A stretch of 64,000 nucleotides of DNA from Nostoc piscinale CENA21 (lineage in GTDB: Bacteria > Cyanobacteriota > Cyanobacteriia > Cyanobacteriales > Nostocaceae), in contig NZ_CP012036.1 in NCBI RefSeq assembly GCF_001298445.1, positions 3,501,351-3,565,350 of the forward strand. The letters run 5' to 3'. The position numbers and the translations under genes are program-made. The notes below the pieces were generated by a model that saw only the letters and a program-made list of their open reading frames with translations, was not told the DNA's origin and made no database searches. Of this stretch, positions 1 through 10,115 are shown in pieces (position 1 is the stretch's first letter; each line of letters starts with the position of its first letter).

Positions 1-2417
1 AGTTACACCACCAACTCCAACTTCTCCTGTATCTTGAATGCCGTTGTTGTTGGCATCGTTGAATACGAAGTCTCCTAATGCTGCTGTTTTGTAGAACCCA
101 GCATCAACTGTGGTGTCATTTTCTCCTGGTGACAGGTTGACTGTATCGGAGGTTAATCCATCACTATCAATGGCATCGTTTCCACCCACATTCTGTGGAC
201 TAATACCGTTGAAGCCATTGGGTTGCACAAATTGGACTCGATAATCTCCTGGTTGCAGGTTGGTGAATGAATACAGTCCATTACCATCGGTTGTAGTTGT
301 GGCGATGACATTCCCAGCAGCATTTAACAGGTTGACTGTGGCATTGCTAATTCCACTTTCTCCTGCATCTTGAATGCCGTTGGCGTTTTTGTCTTCAAAG
401 ACGAAATTACCTAAACTGGCTAGGGCGACTAAGCCTGCATCTAATGTGCCGTTGAATTCTCCTGATGTTAGGGTGACTGTTTGGGTGATACCTGTGCTGG
501 GGTTGGCATCACTGTCTAATGCGTCATCATTGCCTTGGTTGGCTGCTGAGAATACGTAACCTGTCGGGGCTGTGAATCTGACTTGGTAGTTCCTGGAATT
601 AAGCCACTGAATTGATAGCCTCCACTACCATCGGTTGTGGTTGTAGCGATGACATTACCATTACTGGGGTTGATGAGTTCGACTTTGACTGCACCAACTC
701 CAACTTCTCCTGTATCTTGAATGCCGTTGTTGTTGGCATCGTTGAATACGAAGTCTCCTAATGCTGCTGTTTTGTAGAACCCAGCATCAACTGTGGTGTC
801 ATTTTCTCCTGGTGACAGGTTGACTGTATCGGAGGTTAATCCATCACTATCAATGGCATCGTTTCCACCCACATTCTGTGGACTAATACCGTTGAAGCCA
901 TTGGGTTGCACAAATTGGACTCGATAATCTCCTGGTTGCAGGTTGGTGAATGAATACAGTCCATTACCATCGGTTGTAGTTGTGGCGATGACATTCCCAG
1001 CAGCATTTAACAGGTTGACTGTGGCATTGCTAATTCCACTTTCTCCTGCATCTTGAATGCCGTTGGCGTTTTTGTCTTCAAAGACGAAATTACCTAAACT
1101 GGCTAGGGCGACTAAGCCTGCATCTAATGTGCCGTTGAATTCTCCTGATGTTAGGGTGACTGTTTGGGTGATACCTGTGCTGGGGTTGGCATCACTGTCT
1201 AATGCGTCATCATTGCCTTGGTTGGCTGCTGAGAATACGTAACCTGTCGGGGCTGTGAATCTGACTTGGTAGTTTCCTGGGGTGAGGTTACTGAATTGAT
1301 AGCCTCCACTACCATCGGTTGTGGTTGTAGCGATGACATTACCATTACTGGGGTTGATGAGTTCGACTTTGACTGCACCAACTCCAACTTCTCCTGTATC
1401 TTGAATGCCGTTGTTGTTGGCATCGTTGAATACGAAGTCTCCTAAACTTGCCTTCCTATAGATACCTGCATCAATAGTACGATTGAACTCATGTGGATTC
1501 AGCTTGATGATTTGTGTCTGACCGGTGAGTGGGTCAGCATCAGAATCGGTTGTATCATTACCTTGATTGGAGGGGGTAAAGACAAAACCTGTTGGTAGAT
1601 TGCTAAAGGTAACTTGGTACTCTACACCAGGCAGAAGAAGTGGAAATAGATAAGAACCATTGGCATCTGTGGTTGTGGTGACAGTAGTGTCATCTGCTGT
1701 ACCGATTACACCATCTTTGCCACCGCCAATGAGGGTAACAGTAACACCTTCCACACCCGCTTCATTGCCATCCTGAATACCATTAGCATTGAGGTCTTCC
1801 CAGACAAAATCACCTAGAGCTGCCGTCTTGAGAATATTAATCGTACTTTGTGCAACATTAGTTCCAGCTTGGTTAACAGGAACAACAATAATTGCGATAT
1901 CTTGAGGTATGCCATTTTGGCTAATACCCGGTACAAAGCCTGCACCATTTTGAAGGGCTGTATTAACCAGCTCATTAACTCGGTTTTGATTATATGCACC
2001 TACTGTACTTAATATCCCGGAAGAAAAGCTGTTCTCCAGTAAAGTCCAGATAGCTACCTGTAAATCGCCAGAGGTATAAGCACCAAAACCTCCAGAAGAT
2101 GTTTGTCCAACGAATTTCTGATTGATTAGCCAGTTAATCTCATCTAGGTTTTGGGGTTTATCAATTATCCCTGTGGGCAATGGGTCATCATAGCTAGAAT
2201 AAACTTGCGCTTGGTAGGTTTGCCCCGGAACTATAGTTTGATTGGCATCAATGCAATAAGTGTCATATAGTCCGTTAAGGAAATTACCATTGGTGATTGT
2301 GAGATCCACATAGCTTGGCCCATCACCACCAGAACCTGGGTAAGCGACTACGATATTTACATTGTTGTCCGGTAATGTTGACTTTAAAGCTTGCAATAGC
2401 TCATTAGTTAAAGACAT
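1..2417 (-). CDS. SdrD-B repeat surface adhesin with candidate N-terminal thioester domain; C-terminus beyond window; one frameshift
   Basis: Large repeat protein, probably extracellular. The start at 2417 is preferred over an upstream in-frame Met at 2489 because GGAG lies just ahead of it. Residues ~20-165 have YCID (Cys55) and LQVAIW (Gln120), which fit the Cys and Gln motifs of thioester-forming domains. This is followed by at least six SdrD-B/Cna-B-like domains, each opening with a calcium-loop-like motif such as DLNANGIQD. No Sec signal peptide is visible, so export by a C-terminal signal is possible but unseen. Near 591-600 the reading frame loses one base relative to the sister repeat (GGAACTAC against GGAAACTAC). 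The ORF then ends at 516, although the homologous frame stays open down to base 1. Either an assembly/sequencing error in a repeat or a real disruption. Domain calls are by motif only. Confidence 0.72.
11..1440. repeat. Tandem 684-bp coding repeat (two SdrD-B domains per unit)
   Basis: Bases from about 11 to 590 are, as far as read by eye, identical to those 683 bases further on, and 600-690 match 1284-1374 at a 684-base offset. Each unit encodes one domain beginning ALGDFVFNDANNNG and one beginning SLGNFVFEDKNANG. The one-base offset change marks the frameshift. Around it, copy 1 encodes GLIPG where copy 2 encodes NLTPG. Such high identity suggests recent unequal crossover or gene conversion, or a misassembled array. 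Confidence 0.85.
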
Positions 2418-3278
2418 TGAAAGGCTCCGCAAAATTAGATTCAGCGAATCTAAGCGAGTCAAGGAATTATAAATAAATGTAGGGAACAAATTATCTTTAA
2501 AATATCATCTCAGTAATCTACGTAATTTTTTAACTTTAAATATTTTTTTTAATCAAAACAACATAAAATTTATGAAAGTCATTAGACCCAAGAATTTTAT
2601 GGTTGCTAAAAAAAATAGTGTATGATATAAATTCTAAGCATGAGTACTAATGAGTTTAGCTGTGATTGCTAAAATATTTTGTTTCGCTACCAGAGTAAAA
2701 AAATGAAGTTTTTATAGGTGCATAAATTAATTTTTCCAACAAGACCAAGAAATCGGCTCTTCCATAGATATTATGCCAAAGTTTAAACTCAAATTAAGTA
2801 TTTGTCTTAAAAATCAAGGGTTTTAGCCAGTTAGGGCTTAGGTTTTCTCCCAAGAGTTAAAACGTCAAGTTAAAAGCTGTATTTCTTACCCAGCAAGGGA
2901 TCTGATCTGTAGCTATTTTTAGAATAACAATTAATGAAAAACTAAAAAATATAAGTTTTGCTTGTTTAAACAAATAAAATAGTTTATTTATTCTTACTAC
3001 TGTAACCAAAAAAACGGAATATTTAATATTGAGTTTTATGCTTTATTGGCTAAAGCAATGAGGTTAGATTTTTACTAAGTACTACAATAGAAAAAATTAC
3101 GATTGAGTATCTGCTAATAATAATCAATATGCAATGCCCGTATAACAAGATTTAAACCTTTGAGATTTTAAGATAAAAGCAGATGTCAAGGTTTGCATGA
3201 GGCATAAACTAGTTATAGAGTTTTGACCATAATTTGCTTTCATAATTCGTTGGCTATTAAGATGAATGGCGAAAAAGT
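2418..3278. other. AT-rich intergenic region, no gene recognised
   Basis: About 860 bases between the adhesin start and the transposase relic. Very AT-rich with many stops in all frames. It should carry the minus-strand promoter of the adhesin near 2430-2600, but no clear -10/-35 pair or operator could be singled out. No RNA gene or repeat was recognised. Confidence 0.6.
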
Positions 3279-3699
3279 TTACTGCGTCACATCGCCGCTA
3301 ACTAACTCAAGAGTCGGAATGACAGTTAATTTGCCATCACAATAAACTTTGGCTTGGAAAGGTAAGATTTTTTTCAGGGCTGATAGCCTCAAACAACATT
3401 TTTGAAGTAAGGGACTTAACCGACTTCTTGGTTTTACACCCAGCTTTTGTAGTTGTTTGGTTTTCAGAGTAAGTTCTCCCACTAGCCTTTTTATTTTCCT
3501 GGTTTTACCGATTTTTGTTTTTGTTGTTTGTTCGATAAAAAAAGAGCAGCCCATTGCGCGGATTTCCCCCATTGTAGTGACTGCGGGCTATTTCTGGGCT
3601 GACTAGTTCCAGGATTTGACTGCGAATTGTTTTTTCTATACCTTCAAGGTCTATCAGCTTACTTTTGTCTGCTTTTTCATACAGCAGTGTTGCTAATTC
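3279..3699 (-). pseudogene. ISKra4-like transposase relic (N-terminal part, frameshifted)
   Basis: Two fragments in different frames. Upstream fragment (about 3699-3590): ELATLLYEKADKSKLIDLEG followed by EKTIRSQILELVSPEI. Downstream fragment (97 aa ORF, 3572-3279): FFIEQTTKTKIGKTR, RLVGELTLKTKQLQ and LSPLLQKCCLRLSA. These resemble, from memory, the N-terminal region of ISKra4-family transposases of cyanobacteria. The similarity stops after CCLRLSA, so the catalytic part is missing. No terminal inverted repeats were identified. A remnant only; family assignment is moderate. Confidence 0.5.
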
Positions 3700-3879
3700 T
3701 TATAAGCAAGTTTTCAGCTGTTCTTGTTTATCCTAGTTCATCATTACTGATTCATACTTGTTTGTCTCTCTTATCTTCTCCTAAAACTTGTATATCTTCC
3801 AAAATGTGGATGCTCCCGATTAAACTCGCTGTAGGACATAAAGCTATCCTTCAGTGTCGAGAGTTTTTAATTGAACACA

Positions 3880-5020
3880 CTAATTATGTTGTCGGGAAAT
3901 GCCAGCACAAGTTAAAGATGGTTGCATTTGATTGGGAAAGTTATCTGCAACAAGTTCAATTTTGCCTTGAGGATTACGTCGCCAGCCAGTTGCTTGGACA
4001 AGCACTGCTTGAGGTTTTGGTATTTGTGCTTGTGCGGCTTGTTTTGTCTGGAAAGCAGAGATATCACGGATATCAGACCAAGTGCGTAGACACAAAGCGT
4101 CTTGTCGCTAGACATCGCTCCTCAGTTCTTGTGTGGGATTTTGTGGGACACCACCTCTTCCTGTCGCAACAAAACTGCTGTCACTATTTCCAGCACAACC
4201 ACTAGCAATTTGTTGAGATGGATCAGTGACATTTGCTGGTAATGCTACTAAACCCGAATTAGGATCAACATCGACAGTATTGACTTGCACTGTACCATTT
4301 ACCCTAAATTGCGAACTAGCAGTAATATAACTTTTGGGCGTGATTTGGTCACGAAATTTTAATCCATAAATACCTTGAGTCGTAATTTGGATATTACCAC
4401 CACTTCCCAAGACAGCATTTGCAGAAATGTCGCTGTTTTCCTTGGCTACACCCACAATAAACCCGGCATTAATATTAATATTTCCCCCTGTGGAAGCACC
4501 AAGGGCATTAGTAACGATTTTACTGCCATAACGTAATAGCAATACCTCATTGATCTCAAGGTGAATATTTCCTTGATTACCGCCATTGACCTCCGAACGC
4601 AGACTTGCTCCATTTTTGAGGAAGATATTATTAGCAGTAATATCCAAATTACCAGCATCGCCGCTACCTGTATTACTAACAGTGATTTCGGCACTATCTC
4701 TGACTTGAACAAAATCTGATTTGATAATGACAGAACCAGCAGCAAAACTACTAGCAGAAGAAGCTGCGATTGCACTGTTGAGATAGCTACCATTAACTAA
4801 GTTTTGGGAAGTTCCTTGTAAATCAACATTTTTGACTTTCAAGTCAATACTACCAGCACTTCGCTACAATTGTACCACCTGTGACAGTATACATACTACT
4901 TCCAGACACTGTGGTGCTAAGGGTATTATCAGGGATGACTTGCGCGTCAACACTGCTGTTACAAATAGTAGATAGGAAAATTGCACCAATGAAGCTTAAG
5001 CCAGCCAAAGTTAGTCTCAT
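3880..5020 (-). pseudogene. Decayed TpsA (filamentous-haemagglutinin-like) exoprotein gene
   Basis: Three pieces of a TpsA gene homologous to the intact copies upstream. The N-terminus (5020-4850) has a signal peptide (MRLTLAGLSFIGAIFLS, cut near VDAQV) and the start of the secretion domain up to TGGTIVA. The next piece (~4864-4108) joins directly into the late beta-helix (SIDLKVKNVDLQG), so roughly 450 codons of signature region (NLFLLNPAGI and following) are deleted, with a frame change. The C-terminal module follows (IASGC, VATGRGGVPQNPTQE). At 4087-4113 a 27-base insert adds nine codons including TAG after RSD, and the module resumes RTWSDIRDISAF to the stop at 3880. Cannot make an exported adhesin. 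Confidence 0.85.
4087..4113. repeat. 27-bp palindromic repeat inserted in a TpsA pseudogene
   Basis: Sequence beginning TAGACACAAAGCGTCTTGTC. It sits where the intact paralogues have the HIP1 site GTGCGATCGCTCC. The insertion is 27 bases net, so the minus-strand frame is kept but an in-frame TAG is introduced. A second copy with one or two differences occupies the same site of the relic at 12879-12905. Confidence 0.8.
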
Positions 5021-5108
5021 CAACTTATCTGTAATATTCAACTGTGCATCTAGTTTTCCCAGCTTATGATTTTGTTATTTCAGAAATTTTGTAACTTTAT
5101 TATGATTT

Positions 5109-7573
5109 TTACTTAATCTTTAAGTGTGGCTGAAGTTTTTGATCCAATCTTGCTTTTGCAGATGCTCTGACAACTCGATGTGCATCTTGCAAGAGAATTT
5201 GGAGAATTTCTGTGGTTACTTGCGGATGTTGGCTAATAACATAAAGTTCATACCAAGGAAATGAACGTAATTTTTGTAAATTTTGAGTTAAATATTCAAT
5301 AGGTGCGGCGGGATGTTGGAGAAGAGCCAAACGAAATGGTATTGTGTCGAGGTTATGAAACTTTGGTTCGATAAAATTAGCTAGATATTTACTGGCAATG
5401 GTAGGTGCAATTTGAATTAATCTTTTAACTGCTGCTATAAAAACCTTATGCTCTTTACGCTTATGATCAGACGGAGGACAGATATATTCATAATGGTCAT
5501 ATTGATAATTCTCAGCCAAAATTTCTAGTATATGAATTGGGGTATTGATATTATTGGCAACAGCTATTTGCACAAATTGATTTCTGTCTTTAGCAAGTCT
5601 TTCTAAGTAGTTCTCACTCTTTGGACTACTATACGCTTCTATTATCCGAGGATTTTTAGCAACAGCTTCACGGATTAGTACTGATTTATGCTTGGCTAGT
5701 TCAGCTAATTTTGGCAGTGGTGTATGCTCATTAATAGCCTCATTGTATTGAATGATAAAATCACTTGTATTCCCATTGACTGCCAATTTTTCTTGGTATA
5801 TTTTTAAGGCATATTGACGAACTTCTACATGTTTATCGTATAATGATTTCTCGATAAATGCTGGTGAGATATTGAGATTTTGTAACATCAATAAGCGTAA
5901 TCGATATTCTTTAAATTTGGCTATCCTCTCGCAAATTTCATCAGAGATGTGAGGATGAGAAGCTACTGCTGCATGTACATCTACACTCCGGATATCTAAA
6001 ATTTCTAATAATAATTTTGATGAGATATCAGGACTGCAAACCACCTGTTGACAAATATTACGTACTGCTTCCCAATAAATATCAACTGGTGTAATTCTCA
6101 GCAGTTCTAATAATTGAGGAATTGGAGTCATTGCACTTGTGGCTAGTGCATATTGTTCTTGTTGAGATATTTCTTCAATTTGAGTTCCTTCATAGCTATG
6201 TGGTTCGCTAAAAAAATCTCCAGTGTAGATAAATATTATGAGGTTTTGTCTGAGGAAAGTGTAACTGTAATTGCCGCTGTAATTCTTGTGGAAGAGCAGG
6301 ATTATAGGCAAGTTTTTGCAGTATACGGCTATCTTGGTTGTGGTAAAGAAGCAGTAAAATTTTTTAATGGAGTATGAGGATTTTTAGCTATATTAGCACG
6401 TACAAATATATTGCGATCGCCTGATAATTGCTCTAGACATTCTGGCGGTGTTTGGCTATTTAACGCCACTGCTTGACGAACACGAACGCTCTTATCTTGA
6501 GTTAGCTGTTTGAGTATATCGAAATCAGCACGAGGATGACTAGCAACACATTCTCTGATTCTCCAATCAGCAGATTGAACTAATATTTTTAGGTCACTTA
6601 ATTCTAAATTGGGATGTCTGGCAACTCGCACCCTAATAAATGACCATTTACTACTACAAAGTTCTCGTAACTTTTCTACTTGTGTATGAGGATGGGTGGC
6701 TAAAAATCTTTCTTGAAAAAAATCATTAACTATTGACCGTGGTAAACTAGGATTACGCATAGCAGCTTCCCTTATTACCCGACTATGATGATGGGCAAGT
6801 TTAATTAAACATTCAATAGGTGTGTTTTTATTTTTAGCAACTTCAATGAGAGTGGTAATATTAATTTTGATATTTAACAATTGCTGTAAATATGCTGGTG
6901 GAGCATCAATAAATTTAACAATGGCTACTTGCACATATTCTGAAGTTTTAGTGAGTTGTAAATCAGGTGTAATTCCCAACTGCCACAAAATAAATTGATA
7001 ATAGTGTCCTTTAGAATGGCTACTGCCATAACATCCCACTTCTGAAAAGTTAGAAAAGCTCGCTTCGATAATCTGTGGTAGTTTATTTTCTGCATATTCT
7101 TGCCAGCCTGAATCCATTTCTCCGGCAATATTGACGTGCATTTTAATCAATTCATGAATAAACGCATCACAAGAGGGATTTTCTGCTGCTAATTGTAATA
7201 CTTGTTTACTAGCTTGAGGATTCTGCACAATTCCTAATAAATGATAATGATATCCAGAAATTGCGAATCTGTGTAACCATTCTTGAGGTGCATCTTCACA
7301 AGCTAAAATTGTCTGTAGAGATGAACCGGGAATTACTAATTCTGGATTTTCTAAATCTAGTGTGGGGAAAATAGGATTGTGCAGAAATTCTTGAGGAAAT
7401 TCTTCTGCTAAAAGAAATAAAATATATGGTGGAGTATGAGGATTTCCAGCTACAGCTTGACGGACTTTTATATCTTTATGTCTTGCTAATTTTGTTAATA
7501 ATTCTGGTGCAGTATTCAGACTTTTGGCAACAGCAATTTCTGATTGATCATTGACTTGCATCAATTCCACCAC
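5109..7573 (-). pseudogene. Leucine-rich-repeat-variant (LRV/HEAT-like) protein, split by two +1 shifts in base runs
   Basis: Read as two ORFs (7573-6329 and 6311-5109), but these are parts of one ~820-aa protein. Removing one T from the run 6360-6365 and one A from the run 6210-6216 restores a single frame through LKILLLLYHNQDSRILQKLA and WRFFSEPHSYEG. The protein is an alpha-alpha solenoid with a recurring pattern of VRQAVAxNPxTPxxxLxxLA type (about 20-30 residues per unit), close to the LRV repeat. It has no signal peptide or Cys cluster and is probably a cytosolic interaction protein. Start is a GTG at 7573 after AAAGGA; ATG 7561 is an alternative. It lies in the TPS operon, 30 bases after the TpsA gene ending upstream at 7604. 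Role unknown. It may be intact if the base runs are sequencing errors. Confidence 0.75.
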
Positions 7574-7603
7574 TCATCCTTTGATAGACTAATATTGTGT
7601 TCG

Positions 7604-10042
7604 CTATTGAGGAACGGCTTTACAGGTTAATTGTGTTGGTAGGGGAATAGAAGATTTATTAGCCACTAGTTCAATTGTACCATCATTCCGACGATATACA
7701 CCTGTTGCTTGGACAAGCGTTTCTGGAGATTTTGGTATTTGTGTTTGTGCTGGTTTTGGGGTGTGGAATGCAGAGATATCACGAGTATCTGACCAGGTGC
7801 GATCGCTCCTCACTTCCTGCGTCGGATTTTGCGGTACACCACCGCGCCCTGTAGCGACAAAACTACTACCGTTGGTATCTGCACATCCGCTAGCAATTTG
7901 TTGAGATGGGTCACTTACATTTGCTGGCAACTCTACTAAACCTGAATTGGGATCAACACCAACGTTATTTACTTGCACTGTACCATTCACCCCAAATTGG
8001 GAACTGGCAGTAATATCATTTTCTGGTGTCAGTTGCGGACGATATTCTAAGCCGATAATCCCCTGAGTGATGATTTGAATATTGCCACCTCTACCTCGAA
8101 CAGCATTGGCAATAATGTCACTATCTTCTAAACCGACGATGATGGGTGCATTGATATTGATATTACCGCCATTACCCGTACCGCCTGCTGTGGCCGTAAT
8201 TTTACTGCGATCGCGCATCAGCAGCAAACTTCCTACTTGCAAGTTAATATCACCACCATTACCAGATTCTGTTTGTGCCTGAATTAAAGCTTGATTTTTT
8301 AATTGAATCTGATCTGCGTTGATATGCAGATTGCCTGCGTTACCAGTACCTTGACTAGTAACACTGACTGTTCCATTATCAGTTAATGTCAGCTTAGGTG
8401 TATTAATGCTGACATTACCAGCATTTGCCGTCAGTATATCTGGTAAAACAAACAATTGCCGTAACTGGGGACTTAAACGGACAGCAGAAGAATTGATATT
8501 ACTGTTATTGTTACTACTGCTACCACTAATGGCGATCGCCTCCCTGGCATTGATTTGGACGTTTCCGGCATTACCTTGAAAGAATACCGATGAACCAATT
8601 GATCCACCATTCAATATTTGTAATTTGCCAGTATCTATAATCAAATCTTGGGTATTTCCAGTCGCAAAACTAGTTAGACTAATACTGCTATAAAGCCCAG
8701 AAGGGTTTTCGCCCATGACTGTAGTATTTTGATTACGAACTATCACCTGACCACTGGAGCCTCGACCAAATGTCACCGAAGATAAAGAGGCTCCCTCAGA
8801 TACTAATAAATTATTCCCATCAATTAAGAGATTACCAGCCGTTCCTTTTCCATAGGTACTAGTGGCAATGGAAGTTACACCAGTAGGATTAAGAGGTGAA
8901 AAACCTGATACCTCTATATCTGCTGCTTTTATCTGAATGTTGCCACTGTTAGCAGATCCAAAAGTGACAGTATTTATTGCTGAACCTTCTTGGAGTGTCA
9001 AAAAGGGAGTGATGATACTAATATTGGCGCTGGTACCCGTTCCCAAGGCTTCCGAGCGAATCCAACTGCGAATTTTAGCATCGGGTGTGGTGCCAATTAT
9101 AGCGATCGCTTCTGATGCTTGCAAATGAATATCTCCACTGGGTAGGTTGCCATAATTCTTGGAAAAAATCAATGAACCATCAGTAAAGTTGATATTTCTG
9201 CCCTGAAGTTGAACTGCACCGGAGTTAAACCCACTCACATCTAATAGAGATTTTTGCGTCAGTTGAATATCGGCAAAACTTTGTCCCTGCTCATACTCCA
9301 ATTTATAGCCTTGGGTAGTTGGTACTAAACTAACTAATCCTGCACCACCTAAACTACCTAATGCTATTTGCCCTGTTTCAGTGATTAAGGTAGCGCCATT
9401 CAAATTGATATTACCACCCACTAGTGCCAGGGTTTTGCCAGACTGTACTTGCAATTTTGTTGAGCTAGGATTCCTAATTAAAGGAGCAAAACTATTGTTA
9501 GTATCTAAGCTATGTCCTGTACCTTGGACTTGTATCGGTGAGGGATGATTACCCATTTGCAGTCCAATAGGAACACTCATAGTCAATAATGTATTTGTTT
9601 GTGGACTAACCGCACTAAATTCAGTTCCATCGGCAAACTTGATACTATTTGCAGTTGTCGCTATAAAGGAACCACTAATATTCAAACTGGCATTTTTACT
9701 AAAAATAATCCCTGCTGGGTTAAGTAAAAATAAATTGGCATTGGCGTTAATGCTGCCATCAATGTAAGAAACACTATTGCCAGTGACGCGACTAAAAATG
9801 TTTTGGATATTGCCACTATAACTGAAGGTGACAGAGCCGTTGCTGGGAATAGAAAATTGGCTGAAGCTATGAAATAAGTTCTTGTCAACAACAGTACCGC
9901 CCGTAATGGTGTAACTATTACTGCCAGTCACAATGGTATTGAGAGTACCATCAGGTATGACTTCCGCTTGAACACTTCTGTTGCAAATAATAGATAGAAA
10001 AATTGCACCAATCAAGCCCAAGCTAATAAAACTTACTTTCAT
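7604..10042 (-). CDS. TpsA: two-partner-secretion exoprotein, filamentous haemagglutinin N-terminal domain (812 aa)
   Basis: Secreted or surface beta-helix protein exported by the TpsB pore encoded upstream. It has a signal peptide (MKVSFISLGLIGAIFLS, cleavage near SVQA|EV). The TPS/haemagglutination-activity domain covers ~27-280 with NLFHSFSQFSIP, IFSRVTG, NLFLLNPAGIIF and FADG motifs. A long stretch of short GNAGNVxIN-type beta-helix coils follows. The conserved C-terminal module (~690-812) has DPNSGLVELPANV, IASGC, VATGRGGVPQNP, RTWSDTRDISAF and a final LTC. Third TpsA in transcription order after tpsB, 73 bases behind the previous copy. Ligand unknown. Close paralogue of the 824- and 839-residue copies. 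Confidence 0.9.
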   Translation of the reverse strand: MKVSFISLGLIGAIFLSIICNRSVQAEVIPDGTLNTIVTGSNSYTITGGTVVDKNLFHSFSQFSIPSNGSVTFSYSGNIQNIFSRVTGNSVSYIDGSINANANLFLLNPAGIIFSKNASLNISGSFIATTANSIKFADGTEFSAVSPQTNTLLTMSVPIGLQMGNHPSPIQVQGTGHSLDTNNSFAPLIRNPSSTKLQVQSGKTLALVGGNINLNGATLITETGQIALGSLGGAGLVSLVPTTQGYKLEYEQGQSFADIQLTQKSLLDVSGFNSGAVQLQGRNINFTDGSLIFSKNYGNLPSGDIHLQASEAIAIIGTTPDAKIRSWIRSEALGTGTSANISIITPFLTLQEGSAINTVTFGSANSGNIQIKAADIEVSGFSPLNPTGVTSIATSTYGKGTAGNLLIDGNNLLVSEGASLSSVTFGRGSSGQVIVRNQNTTVMGENPSGLYSSISLTSFATGNTQDLIIDTGKLQILNGGSIGSSVFFQGNAGNVQINAREAIAISGSSSNNNSNINSSAVRLSPQLRQLFVLPDILTANAGNVSINTPKLTLTDNGTVSVTSQGTGNAGNLHINADQIQLKNQALIQAQTESGNGGDINLQVGSLLLMRDRSKITATAGGTGNGGNININAPIIVGLEDSDIIANAVRGRGGNIQIITQGIIGLEYRPQLTPENDITASSQFGVNGTVQVNNVGVDPNSGLVELPANVSDPSQQIASGCADTNGSSFVATGRGGVPQNPTQEVRSDRTWSDTRDISAFHTPKPAQTQIPKSPETLVQATGVYRRNDGTIELVANKSSIPLPTQLTCKAVPQ

Positions 10043-10115
10043 CGACTCATCTCTAATTTTATACAGGTAATTTAGTGTTCCCAGATGAGAATTTTAATAC
10101 TATGAAGATTTAAAT

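Noticed and set aside
3627..4205. 192-codon plus-strand ORF
   Set aside because: It runs antisense over the TpsA pseudogene; its composition is the complement of the conserved C-terminal module, and it has no SD or family match.
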